DNA of 64,000 nucleotides, from contig CAVSRJ010000001.1 in assembly GCA_963730375.1 (NCBI GenBank), forward strand, positions 620,001 through 684,000. The letters are read 5' to 3'. Within the stretch, counting starts at the first letter, position 1; every line of letters starts with the position of its first letter. Origin of the DNA: UBA6224 sp963730375. GTDB taxonomy: Bacteria; Patescibacteriota; Saccharimonadia; Saccharimonadales; UBA4665. The position numbers and the translations under genes are program-made. Of this stretch, positions 1 to 9,002 are shown piece after piece. The notes under the pieces were generated by a model. The model was not told where the DNA came from. It searched no databases and worked only from the letters and a program-made list of their open reading frames with translations.

Positions 1-332
1 ACCGCCTCGACAACACACATCGGATCCTTTATTTCCAGCATCAGATTGACTCGATGATCAACCAGGGTGATAAGTTGCTGGAGCGTCGCAAGTTGTGGGT
101 CTAGACGCAAAAGTTCTTGATAGGTGTGGTGTCGGATTGCAAAAGACTTGCCGTCACGAAGTATATCCTCGTCGTGATGCAGAACAACGCGGTTATCTTT
201 GGTCAGTCGCAAGTCCGTTTCTATAGCATCGACGTTGCATTCGATGGCCTTACGGAAGCTTGCCAGAGTGTTTTCCCGGGCCAGTTCCATAGCCCCACGA
301 TGTCCCACAATTTGAATGTGTTGCTTTCTCAT
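1..332 (-). CDS. Glycerophosphodiester phosphodiesterase (partial, runs off left edge)
   Basis: Translating the minus strand from the ATG at 332-330 gives an open frame to the window edge that starts with a GHRGAMELARENT motif and continues with AIETDLRLTKDN and VVLHHDE. These are the catalytic GHRG/EN, EtDv and HD motifs of GDPD-type TIM barrels, which hydrolyse glycerophosphodiesters to glycerol-3-phosphate and an alcohol. About 110 N-terminal residues are present, roughly half the usual length; the rest lies outside the window. A GGTGAAGG ribosome site precedes the ATG, and a TACACT -10-like box (350-345) lies upstream. No signal peptide is seen, so it is probably cytoplasmic. It is divergent from ppa. 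Confidence 0.85.
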   Translation of the reverse strand, partial: MRKQHIQIVGHRGAMELARENTLASFRKAIECNVDAIETDLRLTKDNRVVLHHDEDILRDGKSFAIRHHTYQELLRLDPQLATLQQLITLVDHRVNLMLEIKDPMCVVEA

Positions 333-403
333 ACCTTCACCGCTAGTGTACAATAATCGGTAGAAAATAACGAACTAACCATGAGCGATAAGGAGAAACT
401 TTT

Positions 404-933
404 ATGGCTGATTTTAATAAAGTGCTTGAAGTCGGCGACTGGAAAAATGGCGTTGTCAACACGGTCGTGGAAATCCCACAGGGTTCGATGCTGAAAGTGG
501 AGTGGCACCGCGAAACAGCAACCTTTACGTTGGACCGCGTTGAGCCAGCTATTTTTGCCAAGCCAGTCAACTACGGATTTATCCCACAAACGCTCGACGA
601 AGATGGTGATGAGCTCGATACGCTAGTTGTATGTGATGAGCCATTCGCCACTGGCGTCTGGCTGGAGGCCAAAGTCTCGGTGTATTGAAGTTTGAGGATG
701 ATGGCGAAGTCGATGACAAAATCGTCGTCTGCCCAGCCGATGACCGTAACAGTGGTGACAGCCTCAATTCGCTCGACGACCTTGGCGAACGCTGGAAGCA
801 AAAAATCGAGCACCACTTCTCGCATTACAAAGACCTGAAAAAGCCAGGCACCACTAAAGTGATGGGCTGGGGCGATGTCGAAGAGGCCAAAAAGGTCATC
901 AACGAGTCAATCGAGCGCTGGAACAACAAGTAG
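404..933 (+). CDS. ppa: Inorganic pyrophosphatase, one frameshift
   Basis: Family I soluble pyrophosphatase, which hydrolyses PPi to 2 Pi and pulls biosynthetic reactions forward. The first frame (404-688) carries the N-terminal part with the VNYGFIPQT motif and the DEDGDELDTLVV metal-binding signature; the second (to 933) carries KFEDDGEVDDKIVV and the C-terminal helix. The two are joined if one base is restored near 678-680 (GTC-x-TCGGTGTA gives a normal ...KVxGVLKFEDDGE), giving about 176 residues, the normal bacterial size. AAGGAG precedes the ATG. As the enzyme is essential, a single-base deletion in the assembly is more likely than a real pseudogene. Confidence 0.93.
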
Positions 934-936
934 TCT

Positions 937-1358
937 ATGCGAACGGGACTCTGGGCAAAAGCTTCACTAATATCGCCCAACGGTCAGATATTGCTACTAC
1001 GACGTAGTGAAACCGATCCGCAACGACCGGGCGATTGGGATTTTGCCGGTGGAAATATCGAACCCGGAGAGGATATTGTAGCGGGTCTACTGCGCGAAAT
1101 AGCCGAGGAGGTGGGAATGCATCTCCAACCCGATGATGTACAACTCACATTTGCAGCGACTGATTTATATGACGAGTTAAGTGTTACTCGACTCTTTTTA
1201 TAGCCAAAGCGAACAGCGAAGCGGTTACATTGAGTCACGAACACGACTTGTTTCAGTGGGTGACTTTGGACAAAGCGTTGGAACTATTTCCGCATCATGT
1301 CTACGGGAAAGGATTAGCCTATGCCCGGGATAACGACCTGCTGCCAACTACGATGTAA
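937..1358 (+). CDS. Nudix hydrolase, one frameshift
   Basis: A complete Nudix box is visible: G-x5-E-x7-REIAEEVGM, about residues 38-60, which binds Mg2+ and cleaves nucleoside diphosphates linked to another group. The frame stops at 1203 directly after a run of five T (about 1194-1199). Adding one T restores ...TRLFFIAKANSEA... and an open frame to the TAA at 1356-1358, for about 140 residues, a usual Nudix length. It begins 3 nt after the ppa stop, so the two are probably cotranscribed. The substrate cannot be told from sequence; an NTP- or NDP-sugar-cleaving house-cleaning role is typical. Confidence 0.85.
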
Positions 1359-1383
1359 TAAGGTGTCTCGTCCTCGGTTAGTG

Positions 1384-1412
1384 TTGCGTGCGATTGCTCA
1401 TGCTTTTACAAT
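1384..1412 (+). promoter_or_regulatory. Promoter of gap
   Basis: TTGCGT (1384-1389), a 17-nt spacer and TACAAT (1407-1412), followed by about 35 nt of leader and a GAAAGAGG ribosome site before the gap ATG at 1454. Confidence 0.6.
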
Positions 1413-1453
1413 ATAGCCATAAGCTAACGACGTAACACACGAAAGAGGTTTGA

Positions 1454-2488
1454 ATGACCACACGAATTGGTATTAACGGATTTGGCCGCATCGGTCGCAA
1501 CGCCTTCAAGATTGCCTTTGCCCGCAACGACTGCGAAATTGTCGCAATTAACGACCTGACCGACACGAAGACTTTGGCGTATCTACTGCAGCACGACAGC
1601 AACTATGGCACGTATGACAAAGAAGTTACTTATGACGAGAGCCATGTCATCGTCGATGGCAAAAAAGTCGTTGTACTCGCCGAGCGTGATCCGGCCGCGC
1701 TACCTTGGAAAGACCATAATATTGATGTCGTTATCGAATCAACCGGTCTATTCACGAAGGTAGAAGACGCCTCCAAGCATATACAAGCGGGAGCAAAGCG
1801 CGTTGTAATATCCGGTCCTAGCAAGAGCGACGGTGTCGATACAATTGTGCTGGGTGCCAACGACGACAAGCTCGAAGGGGCTACCGAAGTGTTGAGCAAC
1901 GCTAGCTGTACGACCAACTCGCTCGGTGCCGTTATGGCCGTGCTGGACAGCGAGTTCGGCGTCGAAAAGTCCATGTTGACCACCGTCCACAGCTACACCG
2001 CCAGCCAGGCACTGCAGGACGCACCAAAGAAGGACTTGCGCGAGGGTCGCAATGCTGCAGAGAACATCGTGCCCACTACAACCGGTGCTGCCATTGCCGT
2101 TACTAAGGCATTGCCACAGCTCACTGACAAGTTTGACGGCTTGAGTGTTCGTGTCCCAACTCCAGTCGTTAGTCTGAGCGACGTCACTGCCTTACTAAAG
2201 CGCAGTGTCAGTGTCGAAGAGATCAACGAAGCGTTCAAAAAAGCAGCTGCCGAGCCATTTTATCAGGGAATCCTGGGCGTCAGCGAAGAGCCGCTCGTCA
2301 GTAGCGATTACATCGGTAACAGTAACTCCGGCACAGTTGACCTATTGCTGACCAAAGTCGTTGCCGGCAACCTCATAAAAGTGATGGTCTGGTATGACAA
2401 CGAGTGGGGTTACAGTAATCGCCTGGTCGAAGTTGTGTCCGATACTGGTCGCATGTTGCACAAAGCGGCCGACAAAAAAGCCGAGTAG
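1454..2488 (+). CDS. gap: Glyceraldehyde-3-phosphate dehydrogenase
   Basis: 344 residues, full length for type I GAPDH. The Rossmann NAD-binding start INGFGRIGRNAF is at residues 5-16, and the catalytic ASCTTN (Cys about residue 152) and the GAAIAVTKALPQL and WYDNEWGY segments are all intact. It oxidises glyceraldehyde-3-phosphate with inorganic phosphate to 1,3-bisphosphoglycerate, the entry to lower glycolysis, which in saccharibacteria is fed by the pentose-phosphate enzymes encoded just downstream (rpiB, rpe, tktN/C). It is the first long intact gene of the block and has its own promoter. Confidence 0.97.
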   Translation: MTTRIGINGFGRIGRNAFKIAFARNDCEIVAINDLTDTKTLAYLLQHDSNYGTYDKEVTYDESHVIVDGKKVVVLAERDPAALPWKDHNIDVVIESTGLFTKVEDASKHIQAGAKRVVISGPSKSDGVDTIVLGANDDKLEGATEVLSNASCTTNSLGAVMAVLDSEFGVEKSMLTTVHSYTASQALQDAPKKDLREGRNAAENIVPTTTGAAIAVTKALPQLTDKFDGLSVRVPTPVVSLSDVTALLKRSVSVEEINEAFKKAAAEPFYQGILGVSEEPLVSSDYIGNSNSGTVDLLLTKVVAGNLIKVMVWYDNEWGYSNRLVEVVSDTGRMLHKAADKKAE

Positions 2489-2503
2489 TATACTATCAGG
2501 AGT

Positions 2504-3736
2504 ATGAACTACTCACTTCGCCCTCGCCATCGGATCGAGCGACGAGGGTTATTACTGGTTGGCGGCGTGATGAGTGCTTTAATTGTGGTTGCACTGGTTG
2601 CGTTTGTGCAATTTCGTCCCCACGCTGATACGGCGGCGACTTCACCGATCGCTACATCGACAGCGTCAGCAAAAACAGCCACAAAGCCGCCCGCCGGCAT
2701 GAGCACGAATATGCTGTTTGTTGGCGATGTATTCTGGGGTCGCTATGTGCAGCGTCGGGTCGAGGCGAGCGGACAGGGCCCGGGGTTCCTGACGTCAGGA
2801 TTACGAAAAGCCGACCGCAATAGGTATAACGCGTGGATTGCAAACTTTGAGTGTCCTATCACGGCCAAGGATGTGCCCTACCAACTACAGCTCGACTATC
2901 TGAAATTCAACTGTCGACCGGAATATCTGAGTGAGCTTGCCAAGTGGTTTACCGCGGCGAGTCAAGCCAATAACCACACTATGAATAACGACGGTCAATG
3001 GGGCGTTGAACAGACCCGACAAAACCTGGAACAAGCCGGCATTCAATATTTTGGCAACTACGACATGAACAAGACCAATGACATCTGCGAAGTTATTAGC
3101 ATGCCGGCAAATGAGCAAGGTACTAACAAAACGGTGCACATGCCCGTGGCACTATGTGGCTACATGTACGTGGTTGATGTGACACCGACAGATGCACAAC
3201 TCGCGGTCATGCAGCAATACGCCAAGGTCATGCCCGTTATCTCCATGCCCCACATGGGGGTCGAATATCGTACAACGGCCGAATCGGCCAAGGAGTCAGC
3301 CTATCGTCGCATGATTGATAATGGCGCAGACGCGGTGATTGCCGCGCACCCGCACGTTATCCAAAACAGCGAATCGTACAAGGGGAAACTGATTGCCTAT
3401 TCGCTTGGCAACTTCTTGTTTGACCAGCAGAGCGTTAGTCGTGACACAACGCTTGGCCTAGGGGTTGGCATCAAGCTGACCATCGCAGATGGTGCAGCGG
3501 CCAAAATATACGAGGAAGTTGCGCCTAGCTGTGCAGCATACAAAGACGACTGCGTGGCGAAGCTTACCAGGCAGTTGACGCAGCGTCCAGCCATCGATGT
3601 CAGCTACAGCTTCAGCTGCTACGACGAATCATCTGCGGTGGGCGGCGTACCGACTTTAGGAAGTGATGCAGCCTGCCAGCTCGCCAAGCAGCGTGCCACT
3701 ACAGACCGGCTTGGCAATCTGGCAAAACAGTGGTAA
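2504..3736 (+). CDS. CapA-family (PGA_cap) membrane-anchored protein
   Basis: 410 residues. One hydrophobic segment near residues 16-38 anchors it, followed by a Ser/Thr/Ala-rich linker and then a metallophosphatase-fold domain of the poly-gamma-glutamate capsule CapA type: MLFVGDVFWG, NFECPIT, ANNHTMNNDG, MPHMGVEY, AAHPHVIQ and YSLGNFLFDQ carry the expected metal-ligand D, N and H residues. It is predicted to lie outside the membrane. CapA proteins act in poly-gamma-glutamate or related polymer assembly, but many homologues have no known substrate. It starts 15 nt after gap. A CofE-like glutamyl ligase and an NlpC/P60-like protein occur 6 kb downstream. Confidence 0.85.
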   Translation: MNYSLRPRHRIERRGLLLVGGVMSALIVVALVAFVQFRPHADTAATSPIATSTASAKTATKPPAGMSTNMLFVGDVFWGRYVQRRVEASGQGPGFLTSGLRKADRNRYNAWIANFECPITAKDVPYQLQLDYLKFNCRPEYLSELAKWFTAASQANNHTMNNDGQWGVEQTRQNLEQAGIQYFGNYDMNKTNDICEVISMPANEQGTNKTVHMPVALCGYMYVVDVTPTDAQLAVMQQYAKVMPVISMPHMGVEYRTTAESAKESAYRRMIDNGADAVIAAHPHVIQNSESYKGKLIAYSLGNFLFDQQSVSRDTTLGLGVGIKLTIADGAAAKIYEEVAPSCAAYKDDCVAKLTRQLTQRPAIDVSYSFSCYDESSAVGGVPTLGSDAACQLAKQRATTDRLGNLAKQW

Positions 3737-3778
3737 ATCTAAAAATGGTTATGCTACACTATCTCAAAAGGGAGGGCT

Positions 3779-4225
3779 ATGAAACTTTATCTGGCGGCCG
3801 ATCACAATGGCTTTGAATACAAGCAAAAGTTGACTGATTTCTTGCAGCGCAGCGGCTACGAGGTTGTGGACGAGGGCAATGACAAACGCAACCCGGATGA
3901 TGATTTCCCTCAGTTTGCCGGACGTGCTGTATCTGCGCTACTTGCGGACGAAGATACGACCAGTCGAGCTATCCTGATTTGCGGCAGCGGGCAAGGTATG
4001 TGTATGGCAGCCAACCGCTTCAAGGGTATTCGCGCCAGTCTCTGCTGGAGTGTTGCCGAAGCCCATGCCGCTCGCAATGATGATGACAGCAATGTACTAT
4101 GTCTAGCGTCTCGCTATACTGAATTTGAGGACGCCAAGCCAATCGTGCTGGCCTGGTTGGCAACCCCATACGCGGGTGCGCCACGCTTTACTCGCCGCAT
4201 TCAACAACTCGACGAGTTGGGGTAG
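3779..4225 (+). CDS. rpiB: Ribose-5-phosphate isomerase B
   Basis: 148 residues, normal RpiB/LacAB length. AADHNGFEYK at the start, ILICGSGQGMCMAANR (active-site Cys and phosphate-binding loop) around residues 64-80, and the ARNDDDSNVLCLASR segment match RpiB. It interconverts ribose-5-P and ribulose-5-P. A TACACT box (3755-3760) and GGGAGGG ribosome site precede the ATG. It is followed after 2 nt by rpe, the next pentose-phosphate step. Confidence 0.93.
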   Translation: MKLYLAADHNGFEYKQKLTDFLQRSGYEVVDEGNDKRNPDDDFPQFAGRAVSALLADEDTTSRAILICGSGQGMCMAANRFKGIRASLCWSVAEAHAARNDDDSNVLCLASRYTEFEDAKPIVLAWLATPYAGAPRFTRRIQQLDELG

Positions 4226-4227
4226 TC

Positions 4228-4855
4228 GTGGCAGTCATTTGCCCAACGGTCACTGCCTACAGCACTGACGAATATCGTCAGCAGCTAGGTCGTATTGGCT
4301 TTGCCGAGCGACTCCATATCGATCTGATGGATGGCGGGTTTGCGCCAACGAAGTCACCGGATATCAAAGATATATGGCTGTTACCACACAAAACGTGTGA
4401 TATCCATCTGATGTATCAGGAACCCATGCAGTTTTTGCCGCAACTTATTACATTACGCCCCAACATGGTGGTTATTCACAACGAGGCCCAGGTCCATCAC
4501 ATGCATTTCGCCGCCGAATTACACAAGCACGACATCAAGGCTGGGCTGGCACTCCTAGCGGATACGCCAGTCGAGTATATTGAGCAAATTGCCCATAGTT
4601 TCGACCACATCTTGGTGTTTAGCGGCAACCTGGGACATCACGGTGGCCACGCCGACTTGAGCCTGCTCGATAAAGTGCGACAGATTCGCAAATTGCACCC
4701 TGAAGTTGAAATTGGCTGGGATGGCGGCATCAATGACGATAATGTGGCTACAATTGGCCGCCGCAGGTGTTGATGTGCTCAATGTTGGAGGGTATATTCA
4801 ACGTGCTGACAATCCCCGGAATGCTTATGCTACACTGGAAAAAAGGTTGCAATAA
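4228..4855 (+). CDS. rpe: Ribulose-phosphate 3-epimerase, one frameshift
   Basis: GTG start 2 nt after rpiB. The HIDLMDGGFAP motif (about residues 30-40) and the late IGWDGGINDDN segment identify the TIM-barrel epimerase that interconverts ribulose-5-P and xylulose-5-P. The frame breaks at ATTGGCCGCC (about 4754-4757). Removing one G gives the conserved NVATIAAAGVDVLNVGG phosphate-binding end and an open frame to TAA 4853-4855, about 208 residues. The tkt N-terminal gene begins 2 nt later, so rpiB-rpe-tktN form a tight operon. Confidence 0.88.
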
Positions 4856-4857
4856 CT

Positions 4858-5721
4858 ATGACACAGCAGAAACACTCTATCGAATGGCTCGAGAAAAAGG
4901 CCAACGACATCCGTATCGACATCATCAAGATGCTCGAACAAGCCGGCAGTGGCCACAGCGCAGGCCCGCTTGGGCTGGCCGATATCTTTGCCGCCCTGTA
5001 TTTCGAGCTGCTCAACTACAACCCCAAGAAACCCGATTGGGATGAGCGCGATATATTTCTGCTTAGTAACGGCCACTGCGTGCCGGTGCAGTACGTGGCG
5101 ATGGCGCACGCCGGATTTTTTGACCGGTCAGAGCTCAGTACGCTGCGAAAATGGGGTTCCCGTCTGCAGGGCCACCCGGAGCGCACCAAATTGCCTGGCC
5201 TAGAAAACACCAGCGGCCCGCTTGGTAGCGGCCTCAGTCAGGCGGCTGGCATGTCCCTAGCCATGCGCATGGACAGTCAGGACAAGAAGCGCTGGATATA
5301 TGTAGTCATGGGCGACGGTGAGCAGGACGAAGGCAATGTCTGGGAAGCGGCCATGTTGGCTGGCAAGTACCAGCTCAGTAACATCATCGCCATTACCGAT
5401 CGTAATAACATCCAGATTGACGGCCCAACTGAGTCGGTCATGCCCCTGGAAGATCTGAAGGACAAGTGGGAGTCATTTGGCTGGCACGTTGTCGAGATCG
5501 ATGGCAATAACATTGAGGCAGTCATCGACGCCTGCCATATGGCCAAAGCCATTGAGAATAAACCAGTCATGCTGATTGCCCACACGGTACCTGGCAAGGG
5601 CGTCGACTTTATGGAATACGATTTCGCCTGGCACGGCAAACCGCCCAACCACGAGGAAGCCAAAAAAGCGCTGCACGAGCTACGCACCCTGGGAGGAAAG
5701 ATTCGAGGCGAACATGAGTGA
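4858..5721 (+). CDS. tktN: Transketolase, N-terminal (TPP-binding) subunit
   Basis: 287 residues. It covers only the thiamine-diphosphate/Mg2+ domain of transketolase: SGHSAGPLG, LSNGHCVP, GPLGSGLSQAAGMSLA and the TPP motif MGDGEQDEGNVWEA, ending in DFAWHGKPPN. The C-terminal half is a separate gene that overlaps the stop by 8 nt. Split transketolases are common in CPR, archaea and some Firmicutes; the two products form the active heteromer. The enzyme moves two-carbon units between sugar phosphates and links pentose phosphates to glyceraldehyde-3-P. Confidence 0.93.
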   Translation: MTQQKHSIEWLEKKANDIRIDIIKMLEQAGSGHSAGPLGLADIFAALYFELLNYNPKKPDWDERDIFLLSNGHCVPVQYVAMAHAGFFDRSELSTLRKWGSRLQGHPERTKLPGLENTSGPLGSGLSQAAGMSLAMRMDSQDKKRWIYVVMGDGEQDEGNVWEAAMLAGKYQLSNIIAITDRNNIQIDGPTESVMPLEDLKDKWESFGWHVVEIDGNNIEAVIDACHMAKAIENKPVMLIAHTVPGKGVDFMEYDFAWHGKPPNHEEAKKALHELRTLGGKIRGEHE

Positions 5722-6686
5722 GTTCCATTTGATCGAAAAACTGCTGTCGGCCGAGTTGGCCGAGGAGCCGATTCGAAAAGGCTTTGGCCGTGGGCTTGCA
5801 AAAAGCTGGCGAACTTGACACAAACGTCGTGGCGGCTTGTGCCGATTTGACCGATTCAACCCAAATGAGCCTGTTCAAGGAAGCCTTTCCGGACCGTTTT
5901 ATCGAAATTGGCGTGGCCGAACAGAACCTGGTGACGGTCGGTAGTGGTTTGGCAGCTATGGGCAAAGTCCCGTTTGTCAGCAGCTATGCCGCCTTTAGCC
6001 CCGGACGCAACTGGGAGCAAATCCGTACGACCATCTGCCTGAATAACCAGCCCGTTAAAGTCATCGGCAGTCACGCCGGTGTATCGGTGGGACCGGATGG
6101 TGCGACGCACCAAATGCTTGAGGATATTGCCATTATGCGTGTGCTTCCAAACATGGTCGTGATTGCGCCGGGCGATAGCGTGGAGGCCGAGAAGGCAACA
6201 CTGGCTATGGCCAAAGACAAGCGGCCAAACTACATGCGCCTGGCTCGAGAGGCCACGCCCGTGTTTACGACGCCACAGACACCATTCGAAATTGGCAAAG
6301 CTTACGTCTATGCCCCGGGCGAAGACGTCACCATTATCGCGACCGGCACCATGACGTACCAGGCACTTGTCGCTGCCGAGAAATTGTACAAAGATGGTAT
6401 CGACGCCGAGGTTATTCATTGTCCGACCATCAAGCCACTTGATGCCGAAACTATACTTAAGAGTGTCAAGCGAACGAAAAAAGTCATTACCGTAGAAGAG
6501 GGCCAGGCGGTAGGTGGCCTCGGAGGTGCGGTGGCCGAATTACTATCAGAGCACTACCCAGTACCGGTTAAACGCATGGGTATGAAAGATCGCTTTGGAG
6601 AGTCAGGCGCACCCAGCGAATTACTCGAGAAGTTCGGCCTGACAGCTACGCATATCCAGCTAGCTGTCCATGATCTACTGGGTTAA
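5714..6686 (+). CDS. tktC: Transketolase, C-terminal subunit, one frameshift
   Basis: ATG at 5714 overlaps the end of the N-terminal subunit gene. About 27 codons reach CGTGGGC (about 5790-5795); removing one G joins MSEFHLIEKLL...GFGRG to LQKAGELDTNVV and gives about 323 residues. The pyrimidine-binding domain (ACADLTDST, EIGVAEQNL with the catalytic Glu, FVSSYAAFSPGRNW, GSHAGVSVGPDGATHQ) and the transketolase C-domain (VEEGQAVGGLGGA) are complete. It pairs with the upstream subunit to form one active transketolase. Confidence 0.9.
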
Positions 6687-6743
6687 ATTTGAGCACACCA
6701 TACTAAAATCACCGCGCAACAGTACAAGTGAAATAATTCTTAC

Positions 6744-6772
6744 TGGCAATCGCAAGCACAAGCTTTTATACT
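6744..6772 (+). promoter_or_regulatory. Promoter of fba
   Basis: TGGCAA (6744-6749), 17-nt spacer, TATACT (6767-6772), then about 20 nt to the ATG at 6798 with an AGGAAA-type ribosome site. It lies in the 111-nt gap between tktC and fba, which holds nothing else recognisable. Confidence 0.55.
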
Positions 6773-6797
6773 GTAGTCAGATAAGTAGGAAACAAAC

Positions 6798-7713
6798 ATG
6801 CCCCTAACACTGACAGAAATTCGTGACAATTGTACCAAGGCACGCGAGCGCATGACTCAAGCACGAGCTGAGCACTGGGCATTCGGCGCCTTTAACCTAG
6901 ATGATGAGCCAACGCTTATCGCAATCGCTCGCGCTGCCAAAGCTAAAAACGCGCCAGTCTTGGTTGAAGTCAGCCAGGGCGAGGTCGACACCATCGGCCT
7001 AGAGAACGTCCGTGACCTGGTCGATAACGTCAAGGCCGAATATGGCGTCGAGATGTACGTCAATCTCGATCACTCGCCATCGGTCGAAGCGGCCAAGCAA
7101 GGCATTGAAGCAGGCTTTGAGTTCATCCATATTGATGTCAGCCAGGCAAATCACGACGCGACCGATGAAGAAATTATCGCCGCTACCCAAGAAGTCGTCG
7201 AATACGCCAAGTTTACTGGCGCCTCAGTTGAAAGCGAGCCACACTACTTTGGCGGTTCATCCAACCTGCATACCGAGAAGATTGATTACGACGAGATTAA
7301 AAAGACATTCAGCAAGCCAGAGAACGCCTACTATTTCGTGAAGACTACAGGCATCGACACCTTCGCGGCGGCAGTAGGTAACCTACATGGCAAGTACCCC
7401 GTTCCGAAAAAACTTGACCTAGACTTACTCAAAGAGCTTCGTGTGGCGCTCGACTGTAACATTAGCCTACACGGCGGGCAGTGGCACACCCGGGCATTAC
7501 TTTGTCGACGCGGTGAAGATTGGCGTCAGCAAGATTAATATCAACTCCGATATGCGCATCGCTTACCGCAAGGCTCTCGAGAGTGCGTTCAAATCTGAGC
7601 CAAACGAGTATTCAACCGCAAAGCTTGTCGAAAAATACGTCGTGCCAGCTGTCCAGGCGGTGGTTGAGGAGAAGATAGACATGTTCAATTCCACTGGTAA
7701 GGCAGAGATCTAG
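6798..7713 (+). CDS. fba: Class II fructose-bisphosphate aldolase, one frameshift
   Basis: The frame begins with a zinc-dependent aldolase N-terminus (AFGAFNLDDEPT, VNLDHSPSVEAAKQGIEAGFEFIHIDVS with metal-binding His, HYFGGS). It breaks at CGGCGGGCAGTGG (about 7471-7477). Removing one G gives the essential NISLHGGSGTPGHYF and KININSDMRIAYRKAL segments, and about 304 residues in all. It cleaves or condenses fructose-1,6-bisphosphate. The sequence could also serve tagatose- or sedoheptulose-bisphosphate; the genomic setting beside transketolase fits either use. Confidence 0.9.
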
Positions 7714-7715
7714 CG

Positions 7716-7925
7716 ATGGGATTGTTCGGCCTGGCAGCGCTAGCCAAAGTTCTCGACGAAGACTCGATAGATCGCGCAGTAGGACAGTTGGAGCAGAAGC
7801 TCGATCGCCTATCTGAACGCGTCGAGTATGCAGTAGAGGTGCCTGAAAAGCTAGCTCAGCGCGTAGATGAGAGTAGCATAGCAGCCCACGCAGAGGACAA
7901 AACGAAGACCGACAGGGCTGAGTAA
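7716..7925 (+). CDS. Small coiled-coil protein
   Basis: 69 residues beginning 2 nt after the fba stop, without a clear ribosome site, so it is probably translated by coupling. After a hydrophobic start (GLFGLAALAKVL) it has a heptad-like stretch (DRAVGQLEQKLDRLSERVEYAV) and a charged tail. No family is recognised. It could be a small scaffold or aldolase-associated protein, but nothing shows this directly. Confidence 0.55.
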   Translation: MGLFGLAALAKVLDEDSIDRAVGQLEQKLDRLSERVEYAVEVPEKLAQRVDESSIAAHAEDKTKTDRAE

Positions 7926-7926
7926 C

Positions 7927-7955
7927 TTGCACTCATCTGATATCCGTGGCACAAT
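7927..7955 (+). promoter_or_regulatory. Promoter of PfkB-family kinase gene
   Basis: TTGCAC (7927-7932), 17-nt spacer, CACAAT (7950-7955); the GTG start at 7998 has an AAGGGTGGG ribosome site. Confidence 0.5.
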
Positions 7956-7997
7956 CAAACCATAAGCATAACAAATAACCGAACATAAGGGTGGGCT

Positions 7998-9002
7998 GTG
8001 AGCAAAAAACTCGACATCATTAGCGTAGGCGACGTCGTCACCGACGATTTCATTGACTTAGACGAAAGCCAAGCTTGGACGTATAAGGACGAACACGGCA
8101 AAAACGTACTCGCTATGGAGTTTGGTACCAAACTGCCATTCGAGGGTCGCCAAGTCATCGAAGCAGTCGGCAATGCTAGTAACGCCGCAGTAGCCTTTAC
8201 GCGTTTAGGTCTCGAAACAGGATACGCAGCAAACGTTGGTGACGATCAGTACGGACGTGACATCATGTCCGCCCTGCACGAGCGCGGTGTCGATACCCGA
8301 TTCGTGCGTGTGAACCGCGGCAAGAAGAGTAATTACCACTTCGTACTGCGCTACGGCAGCGAACGCACCATCCTTATCAAGCACGAAGAGTATGACTACA
8401 AGTGGCCCGAATTTCACGACAAGGATATACCGAAGTGGCTGTACTTTAGCTCTATTAGCGAACACGCCATGGAGTACCACGACGATGTATGCGACTGGCT
8501 CGATAAAAACCCTGACGTTAAGCTGGCCTTTCAGCCTGGGACATTCCAGATGGAAGCCGGTGTTGAGCGGCTCAAGCGCGTGTATGAACGAAGCGAGGTC
8601 TTAGTATTGAACCGCGAGGAAGCTGTTATCGTTGGTGGCGGCAACCACGAAGATGTCCACGACCTGATTAATAAACTCCATGCATTGGGTCCGCGCATCG
8701 TTGTCGTCACGGACGGCCCCGCTGGCGCCTACGCGAGTGACGGCGAGAACCGCTGGAAGATGCCACTCTATCCTGACCCCAAAGAGCCGGTTGACCGTAC
8801 GGGAGCCGGCGATGCCTTTGCCAGTACCTTTGTAGCGCAGCTGGCCAAGGGCAACACACTCGAGGGAGCACTGCAGTGGGCTCCTATCAACTCAATGAGT
8901 GTCTGTCAGGGTGTTGGTGCCCAGGCCGGCCTACTCAGCGACGATGACCTCGAAGAATGGCTCAAAAAAGCCCCCGAGTGGTACAAACCCGAACGTTTCT
9001 AG
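7998..9002 (+). CDS. PfkB-family (ribokinase-like) carbohydrate kinase
   Basis: 334 residues from a GTG start. The N-terminal GDVVTDDFIDL and GGxxxN-like substrate region (AVGNASNAAVAFTRLG), GDDQYGRD and the C-terminal anion hole and base DRTGAGDAFASTF (catalytic Asp about residue 272) are those of the ribokinase superfamily. It phosphorylates a sugar, sugar phosphate or nucleoside with ATP. Its place directly after fba makes a phosphofructokinase-like or pentose kinase role possible, but the substrate cannot be assigned. It ends convergently with the next gene, with a 4-nt overlap. Confidence 0.85.
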   Translation: MSKKLDIISVGDVVTDDFIDLDESQAWTYKDEHGKNVLAMEFGTKLPFEGRQVIEAVGNASNAAVAFTRLGLETGYAANVGDDQYGRDIMSALHERGVDTRFVRVNRGKKSNYHFVLRYGSERTILIKHEEYDYKWPEFHDKDIPKWLYFSSISEHAMEYHDDVCDWLDKNPDVKLAFQPGTFQMEAGVERLKRVYERSEVLVLNREEAVIVGGGNHEDVHDLINKLHALGPRIVVVTDGPAGAYASDGENRWKMPLYPDPKEPVDRTGAGDAFASTFVAQLAKGNTLEGALQWAPINSMSVCQGVGAQAGLLSDDDLEEWLKKAPEWYKPERF

